Shown here piece after piece: positions 14,995 through 23,150 of a stretch of 38,006 bases of DNA. The number at the start of each line of letters is the position of its first letter. The stretch's first letter is position 1. Position numbers and translations under genes: made by a program. The DNA is from an uncultured Burkholderiales bacterium (GTDB lineage: Bacteria; Pseudomonadota; Gammaproteobacteria; Burkholderiales; Burkholderiaceae_E), in assembly GCA_902826305.1 (NCBI GenBank), contig CADEEH010000038.1, forward strand, positions 1-38,006. The letters run 5' to 3'. The notes under the pieces were generated by a model that saw only the letters and a program-made list of their open reading frames with translations, searched no databases and was not told where the DNA came from.

Positions 14995-16404
14995 TCATGC
15001 CTTCGCCCGGGACGGCAGCGCATCGCGCGGCTCGTCGGTGGCGAGTGGATCGAGACAGCGCTTGAGCATCAGGCGCACGTCTTCGCCGAGATGGTGGATG
15101 TCGACGGCGCGGTCGATGAAGCGCACGATGCCGTAGTCGACGTTGCCGACCTGCAGGTCGGTGTCCCAGCCGTTCGCCGGGCTGGCGCGGAATGTCCGCA
15201 ACACGTCCCACAACGACAGGCTGTTGACGCCGGCGGGAACGCCGAGACGATCCAGCTTCGCGATGCCGACTTCATGGGCGAACCCGTCGACCAGGTTCTT
15301 CGGTGCGGCGTCGGCGGTGCCGAACAGATGGCTCCACCAGCCCCGGTTCGCGCTGCACGAGAGCAGGCGCAACCCGCTGTCGACCGTGTGTTCGGACTTC
15401 TCCGCGTTCTCGAGCGTGGACAGCCGGAGTGTCCTGGCGACATGCCGACGGTTCAGCGGCCTGGCCAGCCGCACGCCCCAGATCGCGTGCCGCAGCGCGT
15501 TGGAGGCCCAGTTCGAGCACCCCTCGGCGAAGGCGACGTTCGGATTCTCCTGGGTGTTGTGGGTGTCCAGGTCGACCGGGTCGTCGCCGCGCAGCGAGCA
15601 GATCGCACCGAGCCAGTTGATCGTGCCGTGGTTGTGATCGTAGTTCCACAGGTGCATGAACTCGTGGACGACGGTCGTCGGATGCCAGTCGTCGTCGGGT
15701 TTGCCCTGGTGCAGGTAGATCATCCGCGTCAGGCCGTTGGCATACGAGGTGCCGCTGACGACATGCGCCGGATAGATCGCCGCGATCTTGCGTTTCATCG
15801 CGAACCAGGCGTCCTCCTGCACCAGCCGGTCGATCACGGTGCGCAGCACGTACCAGACGAGCGCCTGGCGGCGGAAGGTCTCGTTGCCGAGGTCGTAGCC
15901 GCCGCCGGCGGCGAACACCCGGGTGCCCACCGACACCGCCGGTCCCTCGAGCTGCTTCTCGGATTTCCAGACGGTGCGCCAGTTGCGGTCGAATGGATCC
16001 AGCGCCATCACGTCGTCGAGTTTGGAGTCGTTGACCTCGAGATCACCGGCGACCAGGCGTGCCTGCACCCGGAAGAAGCGGGTCTTGCCGCTGTTCGATT
16101 CACGCAGCGAGTAGCGGCCGGTCGCGTCGGTGCGCACGGTGCCCCAGTCGGTCCACGGACCGTCGGCACCGATGTCGGAAGCAGAAACCTTGACCTCGAT
16201 GCCCTTCAGGTCGCGGTCGCGGTGATTGCCGTCGGCGAGGATCTCGCTTTCCCGGACGCGCAACTGGCCGCTGATCGTCCAGACCTTCGGCGATCCGCCC
16301 CCGCCGCCGCCTGCGCCGGTCGGGTCCTTCTCGACGGCCACGTCCGGGATCGTCAGCTTCTCGAAATCGTCGGAGGCGTCGTTGCCTGCGTGTGATCCGG
16401 ACAT
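14995..16404 (-). CDS. Zinc-peptidase-like protein with N-terminal Cna-B/transthyretin-like domain
   Basis: The 469-residue product starts with a polar stretch and a seven-glycine linker (about 32-37), then a beta-sandwich at about 42-125 that looks like a Cna-B/transthyretin-type domain (WTISGQLRVRES, GIEVKVSASD, TDATGRYSLRES). The larger C-terminal part has the zinc motif VHEFMHLW (H247, E248, H251) and, about 43 residues on, FAEGCSNW, whose Glu294 would be the third ligand of a gluzincin. No signal peptide or membrane helix is visible, although both domains are of types usually outside the cytoplasm. ATG at 16402-16404 has GGAG six bases upstream. It is the first of four closely spaced genes ending at 12803. 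The exact peptidase family is not recognised. Confidence 0.8.
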   Translation of the reverse strand: MSGSHAGNDASDDFEKLTIPDVAVEKDPTGAGGGGGGSPKVWTISGQLRVRESEILADGNHRDRDLKGIEVKVSASDIGADGPWTDWGTVRTDATGRYSLRESNSGKTRFFRVQARLVAGDLEVNDSKLDDVMALDPFDRNWRTVWKSEKQLEGPAVSVGTRVFAAGGGYDLGNETFRRQALVWYVLRTVIDRLVQEDAWFAMKRKIAAIYPAHVVSGTSYANGLTRMIYLHQGKPDDDWHPTTVVHEFMHLWNYDHNHGTINWLGAICSLRGDDPVDLDTHNTQENPNVAFAEGCSNWASNALRHAIWGVRLARPLNRRHVARTLRLSTLENAEKSEHTVDSGLRLLSCSANRGWWSHLFGTADAAPKNLVDGFAHEVGIAKLDRLGVPAGVNSLSLWDVLRTFRASPANGWDTDLQVGNVDYGIVRFIDRAVDIHHLGEDVRLMLKRCLDPLATDEPRDALPSRAKA

Positions 16405-16510
16405 GATGGTCTCCGTGTTCCGGTGACCGGCGCCGCGAGTCGCAGCACCGTCGTCATGGTCACGAAGATAGGAGGATCGACAGGCCGCCGAATCCGTGGG
16501 ACTACCCAAT

Positions 16511-19234
16511 TCAGGCCGCGGCGGTACCCATATCCGACCGCTGCGAGCGGCCGCTCGAGACCGTGCGGGGACGCACCGGCCCGAAGGTGGCGATCAGCCC
16601 GGCGCGCGAGTTGACGCCGAGCTTGCCGAAGGCGGCGGCCACGTGATGCTCGACCGTGCGCTCGGAGCGATGCAGGCGTGCGGCGATCGCCGCGTTCGAC
16701 AGGCCCAGCAGCAGCAGTTCGAACACCTCGCGTTCGCGCGCGGTCAGGCCGTGCGGATTGTCGCGGGTCCGCGGTTGCGGACCCCGCGACACACCGCGCG
16801 CGCCGAGCGCGCGCAGCCGGCGACGGGTCGCCGTCACGGCCGGCGTGGCGCCGAGCCGCTCGAAGCGTTCCAGTGCCTCGCGCACCTCGGCTTCGCCACC
16901 ACCGGCCAGTGCAAGCGCCTGTTCGTACGGGCATCCGAGCCGCGCCCACGTCTCGGCCGCGTCACGGGTGAGCCCGGTGCTCTCCAGGTCGTACGGACCG
17001 GCCAGCACCACGCGCGGTGAACGCTTCGTGCCGGTGGCCCGCATCAGCCACGCCGCCAGTTCGCCGGCGCACCAGCGATCACCGCAGGCGATCGCCTGCG
17101 CCAGCGCGGGCTCGACCACCTCGCGAACCGCATCCGCATCACCGCGCAGCCAGGCGATCTCGGCGCACGCGGCGGCGGCGGAAGTGAACCAGATGCGGAC
17201 ACCGAGCCGCTGCATCTCCGAGATGACCTGGGCCAGCCGTTCGGGTGCCCCGGTGGCGCCGCGACGCAGGTCGAGCAGGCCCTGGATGAAATCGGCGGTC
17301 GCCCGTTCCATCGGCATCAGCGCGTGGTGTTCGCGGACCTCGGAAAGATCGGTGGCCGCCAGATCCCAGCGCCCGGTCTGCAGGTACGCGAACGCACGAC
17401 GGATCAGCATCCGCGCGGTGAACACGTCGATGCCCTTGCTTTCGCAGAACGCGATGCCGCTTTCGGCATGTTCGATCGCGCGTGCGAAGTGCCGGTGCAC
17501 CAGTGCCATCGTGTGCAGGTTGTTGAAAGCGAGGGCCGCCTCGGCATCCAGGTGATGTTCGATCGCGAGGTCGCGGGCACTTTCGAGTGTTGCCCAGCCC
17601 GGCGCATCGTCGCCGCTCCGCAGCCGGGCGATGCCGACGCTGTTCATCGCCTGGCTCGCGGCTTCCGCGTCGCCCAGCCGCTCGGCGAGGGTGATCGCCT
17701 TGTCGCCCCAGGTCCGGACGTCGTCCATGTGACCGGCGGCCAGGCTCAGGTGCGAAAGCGTGCTGTAGGCGATCGCCAGCTCGGCGCCGGGAGGCAGCGT
17801 CTCCAGCACCGCGATCGCGGCGCGGGCGTGTGTGAACGCCGTCGTGAGGCAGTCGCTCCATCCGTGCAGCCGCGCGAGCCAGCGCAGGCTGACCCCTTCG
17901 CGATGACGATCGCCGAGTTGCCTGGCCAGCGCGAGGGCCTCGCGTCGGGCGCGGATCGCCTCGCCGTGCTGGCTGGTGAGTGCACAGGCGTCCGCACGGG
18001 CACCGAGCAGGTCGACGAGTTCCGCGGGTGGCAGCGACGTGCCGTGTCGCAGCGCCAGTGCGTACAGCCGCGCGGCCTCCCGGTGTGCGCCGGCGGCCGC
18101 CGCGTGGCGCGCCGCCCGTGGCGCCAGGCGCAGCACGTCGTCGACCAGGCCGGCGCCTTCGGCGTGATGGACCCGGCGCGGCAGCGACGCGTCGTCATCG
18201 TCGCAATCACTCAAGGCGGCGAAGATCGCCGTGTGCAGGCGCGCGCGCCGGTACGGCGTGATCGACTGATGCACCGCTTCGCGCGCCAGCTCGTGGCGAA
18301 ACGCCAGTGCCTCGCCGCGTGTGACCAGCAGGCCCCGCTGCAGCGCCTCGTCGACGCTGTCCTGTGCGTCCGGTGCGACCACCTTCAGCAGTCCCGCGTC
18401 GACCTGGTTCGGGAACACGCTGATCCACTCGGCGAGCTCGCGCGCCGGCGGCGACAGGGCGGCCAGTCGAGCCAGCACCGCGTCGTTGATCGACGGCGGC
18501 AGGCCGCTGCCCTCGGTGCTCAGCAGCTCGGTCACGAAGAACGGGTTGCCGCCGGTGGCCTCGTACACGCGCCGTGCGGGTCGCTCGGCGCGCCGGGCGA
18601 GCGTGGCGACCGCATCGGCCGACAACGGTGAGAGCGCGATCCGGGTCGTGTGTGTCGCCGGCAGGTCGCCGATCGCGCGCCGCAGCGGATGGTCGGCGGC
18701 GAGTTCGTCGCTGCGGTAGGTGAGCAGCAGCATCAGCGCGACGTCGTGCAGCCGCCGTGCGAGATAGCGCACGAAGTCGAGCGTCGCCGCGTCGGCCCAG
18801 TGCAGGTCCTCGATGACGAACACGATCGGTCGGGAGGCGTCGCGCAGATGGGCGAGAAGCGCCGGGAACAGGCCGCTCCACGCGTTGCCCTGGTACAGCG
18901 CCTTCGATACCGACGGCGGGAAACGATCGGCCAGGTCGACCAGCGGTCCGAGCGGCCGGGGTGTATAGAGCGCCTCGTTGCTGGCGATCAGCAGTTCGAT
19001 CGTCGCCGGCTCGAGTGAACGGACGAACGAGTGCACCAGCGAGGTCTTGCCGATGCCGGCTTCGCCGTGGACCAGCACACATTCACCTTGCCGGCGCTGC
19101 TGCACCCGGCGCGCGATCTCGTCCAGGCGCGCCAGCGGCGCGTCTCGTTCGAGGAGCGGCGGGCCTTGCGGCTGGCCTTGTGATGGCCCATCGGCTCGTG
19201 CGGCCGGCAAGCGGTTCTCCGCGCTGTCCGCCAT
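16511..19234 (-). CDS. LAL-type LuxR-family transcriptional regulator (ATPase-TPR-HTH)
   Basis: This 907-residue protein has the three-part design of large ATP-binding LuxR (MalT-like) regulators. The N-terminal STAND-like ATPase has Walker A GEAGIGKT (57-64) and Walker B VFVIEDLHWAD (about 137-147) with a sensor-like YRSDEL. A long helical middle (about 340-800) is built of TPR-like repeats. The C-terminal LuxR helix-turn-helix (828-886) contains GLTAREREVFELLLLG and SERTVEHHVAAAFGKLGV. Such proteins switch on target genes when an inducer binds the middle region. It lies directly upstream of the hydrolase/peptidase genes on the same strand, 106 bases before them, and is the obvious candidate regulator. 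The start ATG (19232-19234) has a weak ribosome site. The inducer is unknown. Confidence 0.9.
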   Translation of the reverse strand: MADSAENRLPAARADGPSQGQPQGPPLLERDAPLARLDEIARRVQQRRQGECVLVHGEAGIGKTSLVHSFVRSLEPATIELLIASNEALYTPRPLGPLVDLADRFPPSVSKALYQGNAWSGLFPALLAHLRDASRPIVFVIEDLHWADAATLDFVRYLARRLHDVALMLLLTYRSDELAADHPLRRAIGDLPATHTTRIALSPLSADAVATLARRAERPARRVYEATGGNPFFVTELLSTEGSGLPPSINDAVLARLAALSPPARELAEWISVFPNQVDAGLLKVVAPDAQDSVDEALQRGLLVTRGEALAFRHELAREAVHQSITPYRRARLHTAIFAALSDCDDDDASLPRRVHHAEGAGLVDDVLRLAPRAARHAAAAGAHREAARLYALALRHGTSLPPAELVDLLGARADACALTSQHGEAIRARREALALARQLGDRHREGVSLRWLARLHGWSDCLTTAFTHARAAIAVLETLPPGAELAIAYSTLSHLSLAAGHMDDVRTWGDKAITLAERLGDAEAASQAMNSVGIARLRSGDDAPGWATLESARDLAIEHHLDAEAALAFNNLHTMALVHRHFARAIEHAESGIAFCESKGIDVFTARMLIRRAFAYLQTGRWDLAATDLSEVREHHALMPMERATADFIQGLLDLRRGATGAPERLAQVISEMQRLGVRIWFTSAAAACAEIAWLRGDADAVREVVEPALAQAIACGDRWCAGELAAWLMRATGTKRSPRVVLAGPYDLESTGLTRDAAETWARLGCPYEQALALAGGGEAEVREALERFERLGATPAVTATRRRLRALGARGVSRGPQPRTRDNPHGLTAREREVFELLLLGLSNAAIAARLHRSERTVEHHVAAAFGKLGVNSRAGLIATFGPVRPRTVSSGRSQRSDMGTAAA

Positions 19235-19248
19235 CGTCGCTGCCGGCG

Positions 19249-20226
19249 TCAGTCGAGCGAGATCCGGCGGGCCGAGACCACGGCCTGGAACTCGGCCAGC
19301 GTGGTCCGCATCGCGCCGGCGAACTCGTCGGGGGTGCCTGGCGTCGGCTCGCTTCCCGAGGGCGCGAGTGCACGGACCACCTCGGGTTGCCGCAACACCG
19401 CGTGCAGCGCCCGGTTGATGCGTTCGATCACAAGCGCCGGCGTGCCGGCGGGAGCGACCAGTCCGAACCAGGCCGGCCGTCCGATCTCGCCGAAGCCCAG
19501 CTCGGCATAGGTCGGCACGTCGGAAAGCGCGGCGACGCGTTGCCGGGCCAGCACCGCGAGTGGACGCAGCGCGCCGTCACGCAGATGCGGCAGCGCCGAG
19601 GGCAGGTTGTCGCCGACCACCTGCAGGTGACCGGCGAGTGCGTCGGCCAGCAGCGCCGCGCCGCTGCGGTAGGGCACGTGCACCAGTTCCAGCCGGTGCC
19701 GGCGCTCGAACTGCGCCATCAGCAGATGCCCGAGCGAGCCGATGCCCGGCGTGCCGTAGGCGAGTTTGCCCGGATGGTCGCGGACGAACGCGATCAGTCC
19801 GGCCATCGTCGTCGCGGGGACCGACGGGTGCACCGCGAGCACTCCGGGAACGAGCGCAAGCGCCGAGATCGGCACAAAATCGGCGAGCGGGTCGTACGGC
19901 AGCTTCGGATTGAGCGCCGGGTTGGCGGCGTGTGTCGATTGGGTCGCGATACCCAGCACATGGCCATCGGGAGCGGATTTCGCCACCAGGTCGGTGCCGA
20001 GCGCACCACCGGCGCCGGCCCGGTTGTCCACGACGACGGCGGTGCCGAGTTCGCGTGCGAGTGGCCCGGCCACCAGCCGGGCGATCAGGTCGGCGGTGCC
20101 GCCGGGCGCGAACGGGACCACGATGCGGATCTCGCGTGCGGGCCAGGTGTCGGCCCCGGCACGTCGTGAGATGGCCACCGGCAATGCGGCGGCAATGGCG
20201 AGCAACAACGAGCGGCGACGGGTCAT
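19249..20226 (-). CDS. Tripartite tricarboxylate transporter substrate-binding protein (Bug/TctC family)
   Basis: This 325-residue periplasmic binding protein has a signal peptide with the arginine-rich start MTRRRSLLLAI (possibly Tat-type) ending near RRAGADTW. The mature protein begins PAREIRIVVPFAPGG and contains VVVDNRAGAGGALG, both hallmarks of the Bug family, which is greatly expanded in Burkholderiales. Members bind carboxylates and related small molecules. No TctA or TctB membrane gene is near, as is usual for orphan Bug proteins. It ends 14 bases before the LAL regulator start on the same strand, so the two may be co-transcribed and it may have a sensing role. No Shine-Dalgarno is seen; a TATACC element lies only eight bases before the ATG. 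Confidence 0.92.
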   Translation of the reverse strand: MTRRRSLLLAIAAALPVAISRRAGADTWPAREIRIVVPFAPGGTADLIARLVAGPLARELGTAVVVDNRAGAGGALGTDLVAKSAPDGHVLGIATQSTHAANPALNPKLPYDPLADFVPISALALVPGVLAVHPSVPATTMAGLIAFVRDHPGKLAYGTPGIGSLGHLLMAQFERRHRLELVHVPYRSGAALLADALAGHLQVVGDNLPSALPHLRDGALRPLAVLARQRVAALSDVPTYAELGFGEIGRPAWFGLVAPAGTPALVIERINRALHAVLRQPEVVRALAPSGSEPTPGTPDEFAGAMRTTLAEFQAVVSARRISLD

Positions 20227-20369
20227 GCCGACGGTATACGCGCCGGGTGGCGAGGAGGCTATGACGCCGATGCGGGACGGTCGATTGCGGCGCGTCCGAT
20301 CCCGCAGTGAAAGTGTCACTCGCCGCCGGCAGCCGGCGCCTCCGGTAGCATGGAGTCCACACGGTCCGG

Positions 20370-21329
20370 ATGCAGACGACGATGACGACCCCCTCGAAGA
20401 CGATCTCGCTGGTCCTCGGCAGCGGCGGCGCGCGCGGTCTCGCGCACATCGGCGTGATCCAGTGGCTGACCGAGCAGGGCTACGAGATCCGTTCGATCGC
20501 CGGGTCGTCGATGGGCGCGCTGGTCGGCGGCATCTATGCGGCGGGCAAACTCGACACCTACGCCGAGTGGGTCAGGGCCCTCGAGCGGATGGACGTGTTG
20601 CGCCTGGTCGACCTGTCGTTCGGCCGCAGCGGACTGGTCCGGGGCGAGCGGGTGATGGGGGTGCTGCGCGAACTGATCGGCGACTGCGCGATCGAGGAAC
20701 TGCCGATCTCCTACACCGCGGTGGCGACCGACCTGGATTCCGGCAAGGAGGTGTGGCTGCGCACCGGAAAACTCTTCGATGCGATCCGGGCTTCGATCGC
20801 AACGCCGCTGGTGTTCACGCCGTTCGACCACAACGGCCGGCAACTGCTCGACGGCGGCCTGGTCAACCCGATCCCGATCGCCCCGACACTGAACGATCAC
20901 ACCGACCTGATCGTCGCCGTGAGCCTGAACGGTCGCGCCGAGCCTCCGGCGGCCGCGCCGCCGCCGCCACCCGCGCCCGCCGGCAACGCGTATCACCAGC
21001 GCATCCGCGCGTTCATCGAAAGCCTGTATCCGTCACGGCCCCCGGAGATCCGTTCGCTGGGATTCGTCGATGTCGCGTTCGCGTCGATGGACACGATGCA
21101 GAACACGATCGCCCGGCTCAAGCTCGCCGCGTATTCACCGGACGTGATGGTCGACGTGCCGCGCAACGCCTGTGCGTTCCACGAGTTCTGGAAGGCCGAG
21201 GAACTGATCGCGCTGGGCAGGGAGCGCGCGGAGCGTGCCTTCATCGCCGCCGGGCGCCTGGCCGAAGCGGGACTGCAGGCTGCGGTCGAACGCGGCGAGG
21301 AACCGAGGCCGGTTGCCGATCCGCAGTGA
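20370..21329 (+). CDS. Patatin-like phospholipase
   Basis: The 319-residue protein is a patatin-domain lipid acyl hydrolase of the RssA-like bacterial type. The oxyanion motif GSGGARG is at 17-23, the nucleophile motif GSSMG at 45-49 (Ser47), and the dyad Asp161 in LLDGGLVNP. A proline/alanine linker (about 193-208) separates the patatin domain from a helical C-terminal region. There is no signal peptide, so it is probably cytoplasmic or peripheral. ATG at 20370 is taken as the start; a second ATG at 20382 is equally close to the conserved region, and neither has a strong ribosome site. It is divergent from the TctC-like gene across 143 bases, where a small AGTGA-N5-TCACT repeat occurs at 20306-20320. 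Confidence 0.9.
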   Translation: MQTTMTTPSKTISLVLGSGGARGLAHIGVIQWLTEQGYEIRSIAGSSMGALVGGIYAAGKLDTYAEWVRALERMDVLRLVDLSFGRSGLVRGERVMGVLRELIGDCAIEELPISYTAVATDLDSGKEVWLRTGKLFDAIRASIATPLVFTPFDHNGRQLLDGGLVNPIPIAPTLNDHTDLIVAVSLNGRAEPPAAAPPPPPAPAGNAYHQRIRAFIESLYPSRPPEIRSLGFVDVAFASMDTMQNTIARLKLAAYSPDVMVDVPRNACAFHEFWKAEELIALGRERAERAFIAAGRLAEAGLQAAVERGEEPRPVADPQ

Positions 21330-21346
21330 ACGCGGTCGATGCGGGA

Positions 21347-21928
21347 TCAGAGTGGCGCGGCCAGCGCACCCTCGACCGCCTTCACCAGCCGACCCGACAT
21401 CGGCTCCACGTTCGAGTCGAAGCTCTTCACCTTGCCGTCGCTCGTGACCAGGTACTTGTAGAAGTTCCAGCGTGGCATCTCGCCCGAGGCCGCCGCGAGT
21501 TTCGCGAACAGCGGATCACGCTGGATCGGCATCACGAGCTTCTCGGTGACGGTGAAACTGACGCCGTAGTTGATCTTGCAGAAGCTGGCGATGTCCTGGT
21601 TGCTGCCGCTTTCCTGCGCACCGAAATCGTTGGCCGGGATCGCGACGATCATCAGTCCCTTGTCCCGGTAGCGCTGGTGCAGCTTCTCGAGCCCCTCGTA
21701 CTGCGGCGTGAAGCCGCACTGGCTCGCGGTGTTGACGACCAGGACCGCCTTGGCCTTGACCCGGCACAGGTCGGTGGCCTCTCCGCCGATCAGCGGCTTG
21801 AGCGGGTAGCTGCCGGTGCCGGCGCACAGGTCGGCGGCGTGGGCGGGTGAGGCGGCCCCCAGCGCGGCGAGGCCTGCCAGGCAGGCGGCACGGGTGGCCA
21901 GGGCGGCAAGGCGGGTCGAGGCGTTCAT
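21347..21928 (-). CDS. Exported glutathione peroxidase family protein
   Basis: The 193-residue precursor has a hydrophobic signal peptide (about 1-31, ending SPAHA before ADLC), so the enzyme acts in the periplasm. The thioredoxin-fold peroxidase core shows the catalytic Cys71 in TASQCGFTPQYEGL, Gln105 in NDFGAQESG and Trp154-Asn155 in WNFYKYL, completing the Cys-Gln-Trp-Asn tetrad. Cys117 sits where a resolving cysteine would allow thioredoxin-type recycling. Two extra cysteines near the mature N terminus (C35, C55) are unusual and could form a disulfide. Most bacterial homologues are cytoplasmic, so export is noteworthy. It converges on the patatin gene with an 17-base gap. Confidence 0.9.
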   Translation of the reverse strand: MNASTRLAALATRAACLAGLAALGAASPAHAADLCAGTGSYPLKPLIGGEATDLCRVKAKAVLVVNTASQCGFTPQYEGLEKLHQRYRDKGLMIVAIPANDFGAQESGSNQDIASFCKINYGVSFTVTEKLVMPIQRDPLFAKLAAASGEMPRWNFYKYLVTSDGKVKSFDSNVEPMSGRLVKAVEGALAAPL

Positions 21929-21980
21929 GCCGGTAGTCTGACAGCGTCCGGCGCTGCCGTGGCATTGCCCCGATCGCCGG

Positions 21981-22898
21981 TCATCGGATCCCGGTCGCAT
22001 CCACCAGCCACGGTCCGTCGCGGCGGATCAGGCCCGGTGCCGTCAGCTCCGACACCGCCCATGCCAACGCTTCATCGGTCTGCATTCCCGCCAGGCGTGC
22101 CGAATCGACCATGATCTTCGCACCGCGCAGTTCCTCGAACAGCACCGGTTCGAGCACCCGTTCCCGGGCCAGCAGCTGGTACTTGATCAGCACCTTCAGT
22201 GCATGGCGCGCGTTGCGTCTCACATCACCGCGCAGCGCGGCCAGCCGCGAGCGCGCGCGTTTCACCGCGGCGTGCACATCGGTGAACATCGGTCCGTGTC
22301 CGGGCAGCACGATCGCGGGATCGAGCCGTTCGATCAGGTCGAGCACCGCCTGCTGCTCGGCGAAACCGGATTCGCCGGCCAGTTCCGGGAAGATCACGCC
22401 GAAGCCGTGTTCCCACAACGCGTCGGCCGACATCAGCACGCGATGTGTCGGTTCGAACAGGATCACCGACGTCGGATCGTGGCCGGGCGCCGCGTGCACC
22501 TGCCATCGCAGGCCACCGCCCTCGATCACATCACCCGCCGCGATCGTGTCGTCGTGCAGGAAACGTTCACACTGCTGCGCGGTGTCGCGGTAGCTCAGTG
22601 CACCTTCGTCCCACGCATCGACCGCATCCGCGCAGGCGGCGGGAATCGTGATCGTGCAGCCGAAGCGCCGCTGCAGCGACGCGTTGCCGCCGCAGTGGTC
22701 GGAGTGCAGGTGGGTGTTGACGATCCGCGACAGCGGGCGGCCGGCGAGCCCCCAGGCCACCAGTTCGACGGTCAGCGGGGCGTGTTTCACGTACCCGGTG
22801 TCGACGACGGTTGCGCCGTTGTCGTCGATCATCAGCACCTGGTTGCTGGACAGCCAGTCGCGTTCGAGCACACGGATCGAATCGGGCAGGCCGGTCAT
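21981..22898 (-). CDS. MBL-fold metallo-hydrolase
   Basis: In this 305-residue protein the zinc motif is NTHLHSDHCGG (H63, H65, D67, H68). Further ligands are in AAPGHDP, MSADALWE and the late LPGHGPMF. After about residue 215 there is a helical winged-helix-like extension (LAALRGDVRRNARHALKVL onward) often seen in MBL proteins related to LACTB2 and lactonase-like hydrolases. The substrate is unknown. ATG at 22896-22898 lies 17 bases after the DUF1289 stop, and the two genes follow HMG-CoA lyase on the same strand, suggesting a three-gene unit. It is unrelated in detail to the MBL protein at 4115-5065. Confidence 0.88.
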   Translation of the reverse strand: MTGLPDSIRVLERDWLSSNQVLMIDDNGATVVDTGYVKHAPLTVELVAWGLAGRPLSRIVNTHLHSDHCGGNASLQRRFGCTITIPAACADAVDAWDEGALSYRDTAQQCERFLHDDTIAAGDVIEGGGLRWQVHAAPGHDPTSVILFEPTHRVLMSADALWEHGFGVIFPELAGESGFAEQQAVLDLIERLDPAIVLPGHGPMFTDVHAAVKRARSRLAALRGDVRRNARHALKVLIKYQLLARERVLEPVLFEELRGAKIMVDSARLAGMQTDEALAWAVSELTAPGLIRRDGPWLVDATGIR

Positions 22899-22915
22899 TC
22901 GCGCGCCTCGGTCGG

Positions 22916-23122
22916 TCAGACCTGCCGGCGGCGTTCGAACAGCACGTGCCAGACGCGGTGCCTGTCGGCCTCGTCCATCTGCCCCCAGCGCGCGATCTCG
23001 TCGATCGTGCGCTGGCAGCCGACACACCAGCCGCTGGCCGGATCGATGCGACAGATCGAGTTGCACGGGGAGGCGACACGACCGTCGGCACCGGTCGGCA
23101 CGCGGACGTCACCGGCGCTCAT
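22916..23122 (-). CDS. DUF1289 protein, small four-cysteine protein
   Basis: The 68-residue protein has the DUF1289 signature: ASPCNSICRIDPASGWCVGC followed by RTIDEIARWGQM and RHRVWHVL. The four cysteines probably bind a metal, perhaps zinc or an iron-sulfur centre; the function is unknown. It lies between HMG-CoA lyase (28 bases upstream) and the MBL hydrolase (17 bases downstream) on the same strand. ATG at 23120-23122 gives the family's normal length. Confidence 0.85.
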   Translation of the reverse strand: MSAGDVRVPTGADGRVASPCNSICRIDPASGWCVGCQRTIDEIARWGQMDEADRHRVWHVLFERRRQV

Positions 23123-23150
23123 CGTCGCCACCCGATCGACGCGGCGCGCA

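Noticed and set aside
14932-16395. Long plus-strand open frame of 487 codons
   Set aside because: It lies wholly antisense to the peptidase-like gene, is rich in Arg, Val, Gly and His in the manner of GC-biased shadow frames, and shows no recognised motif.
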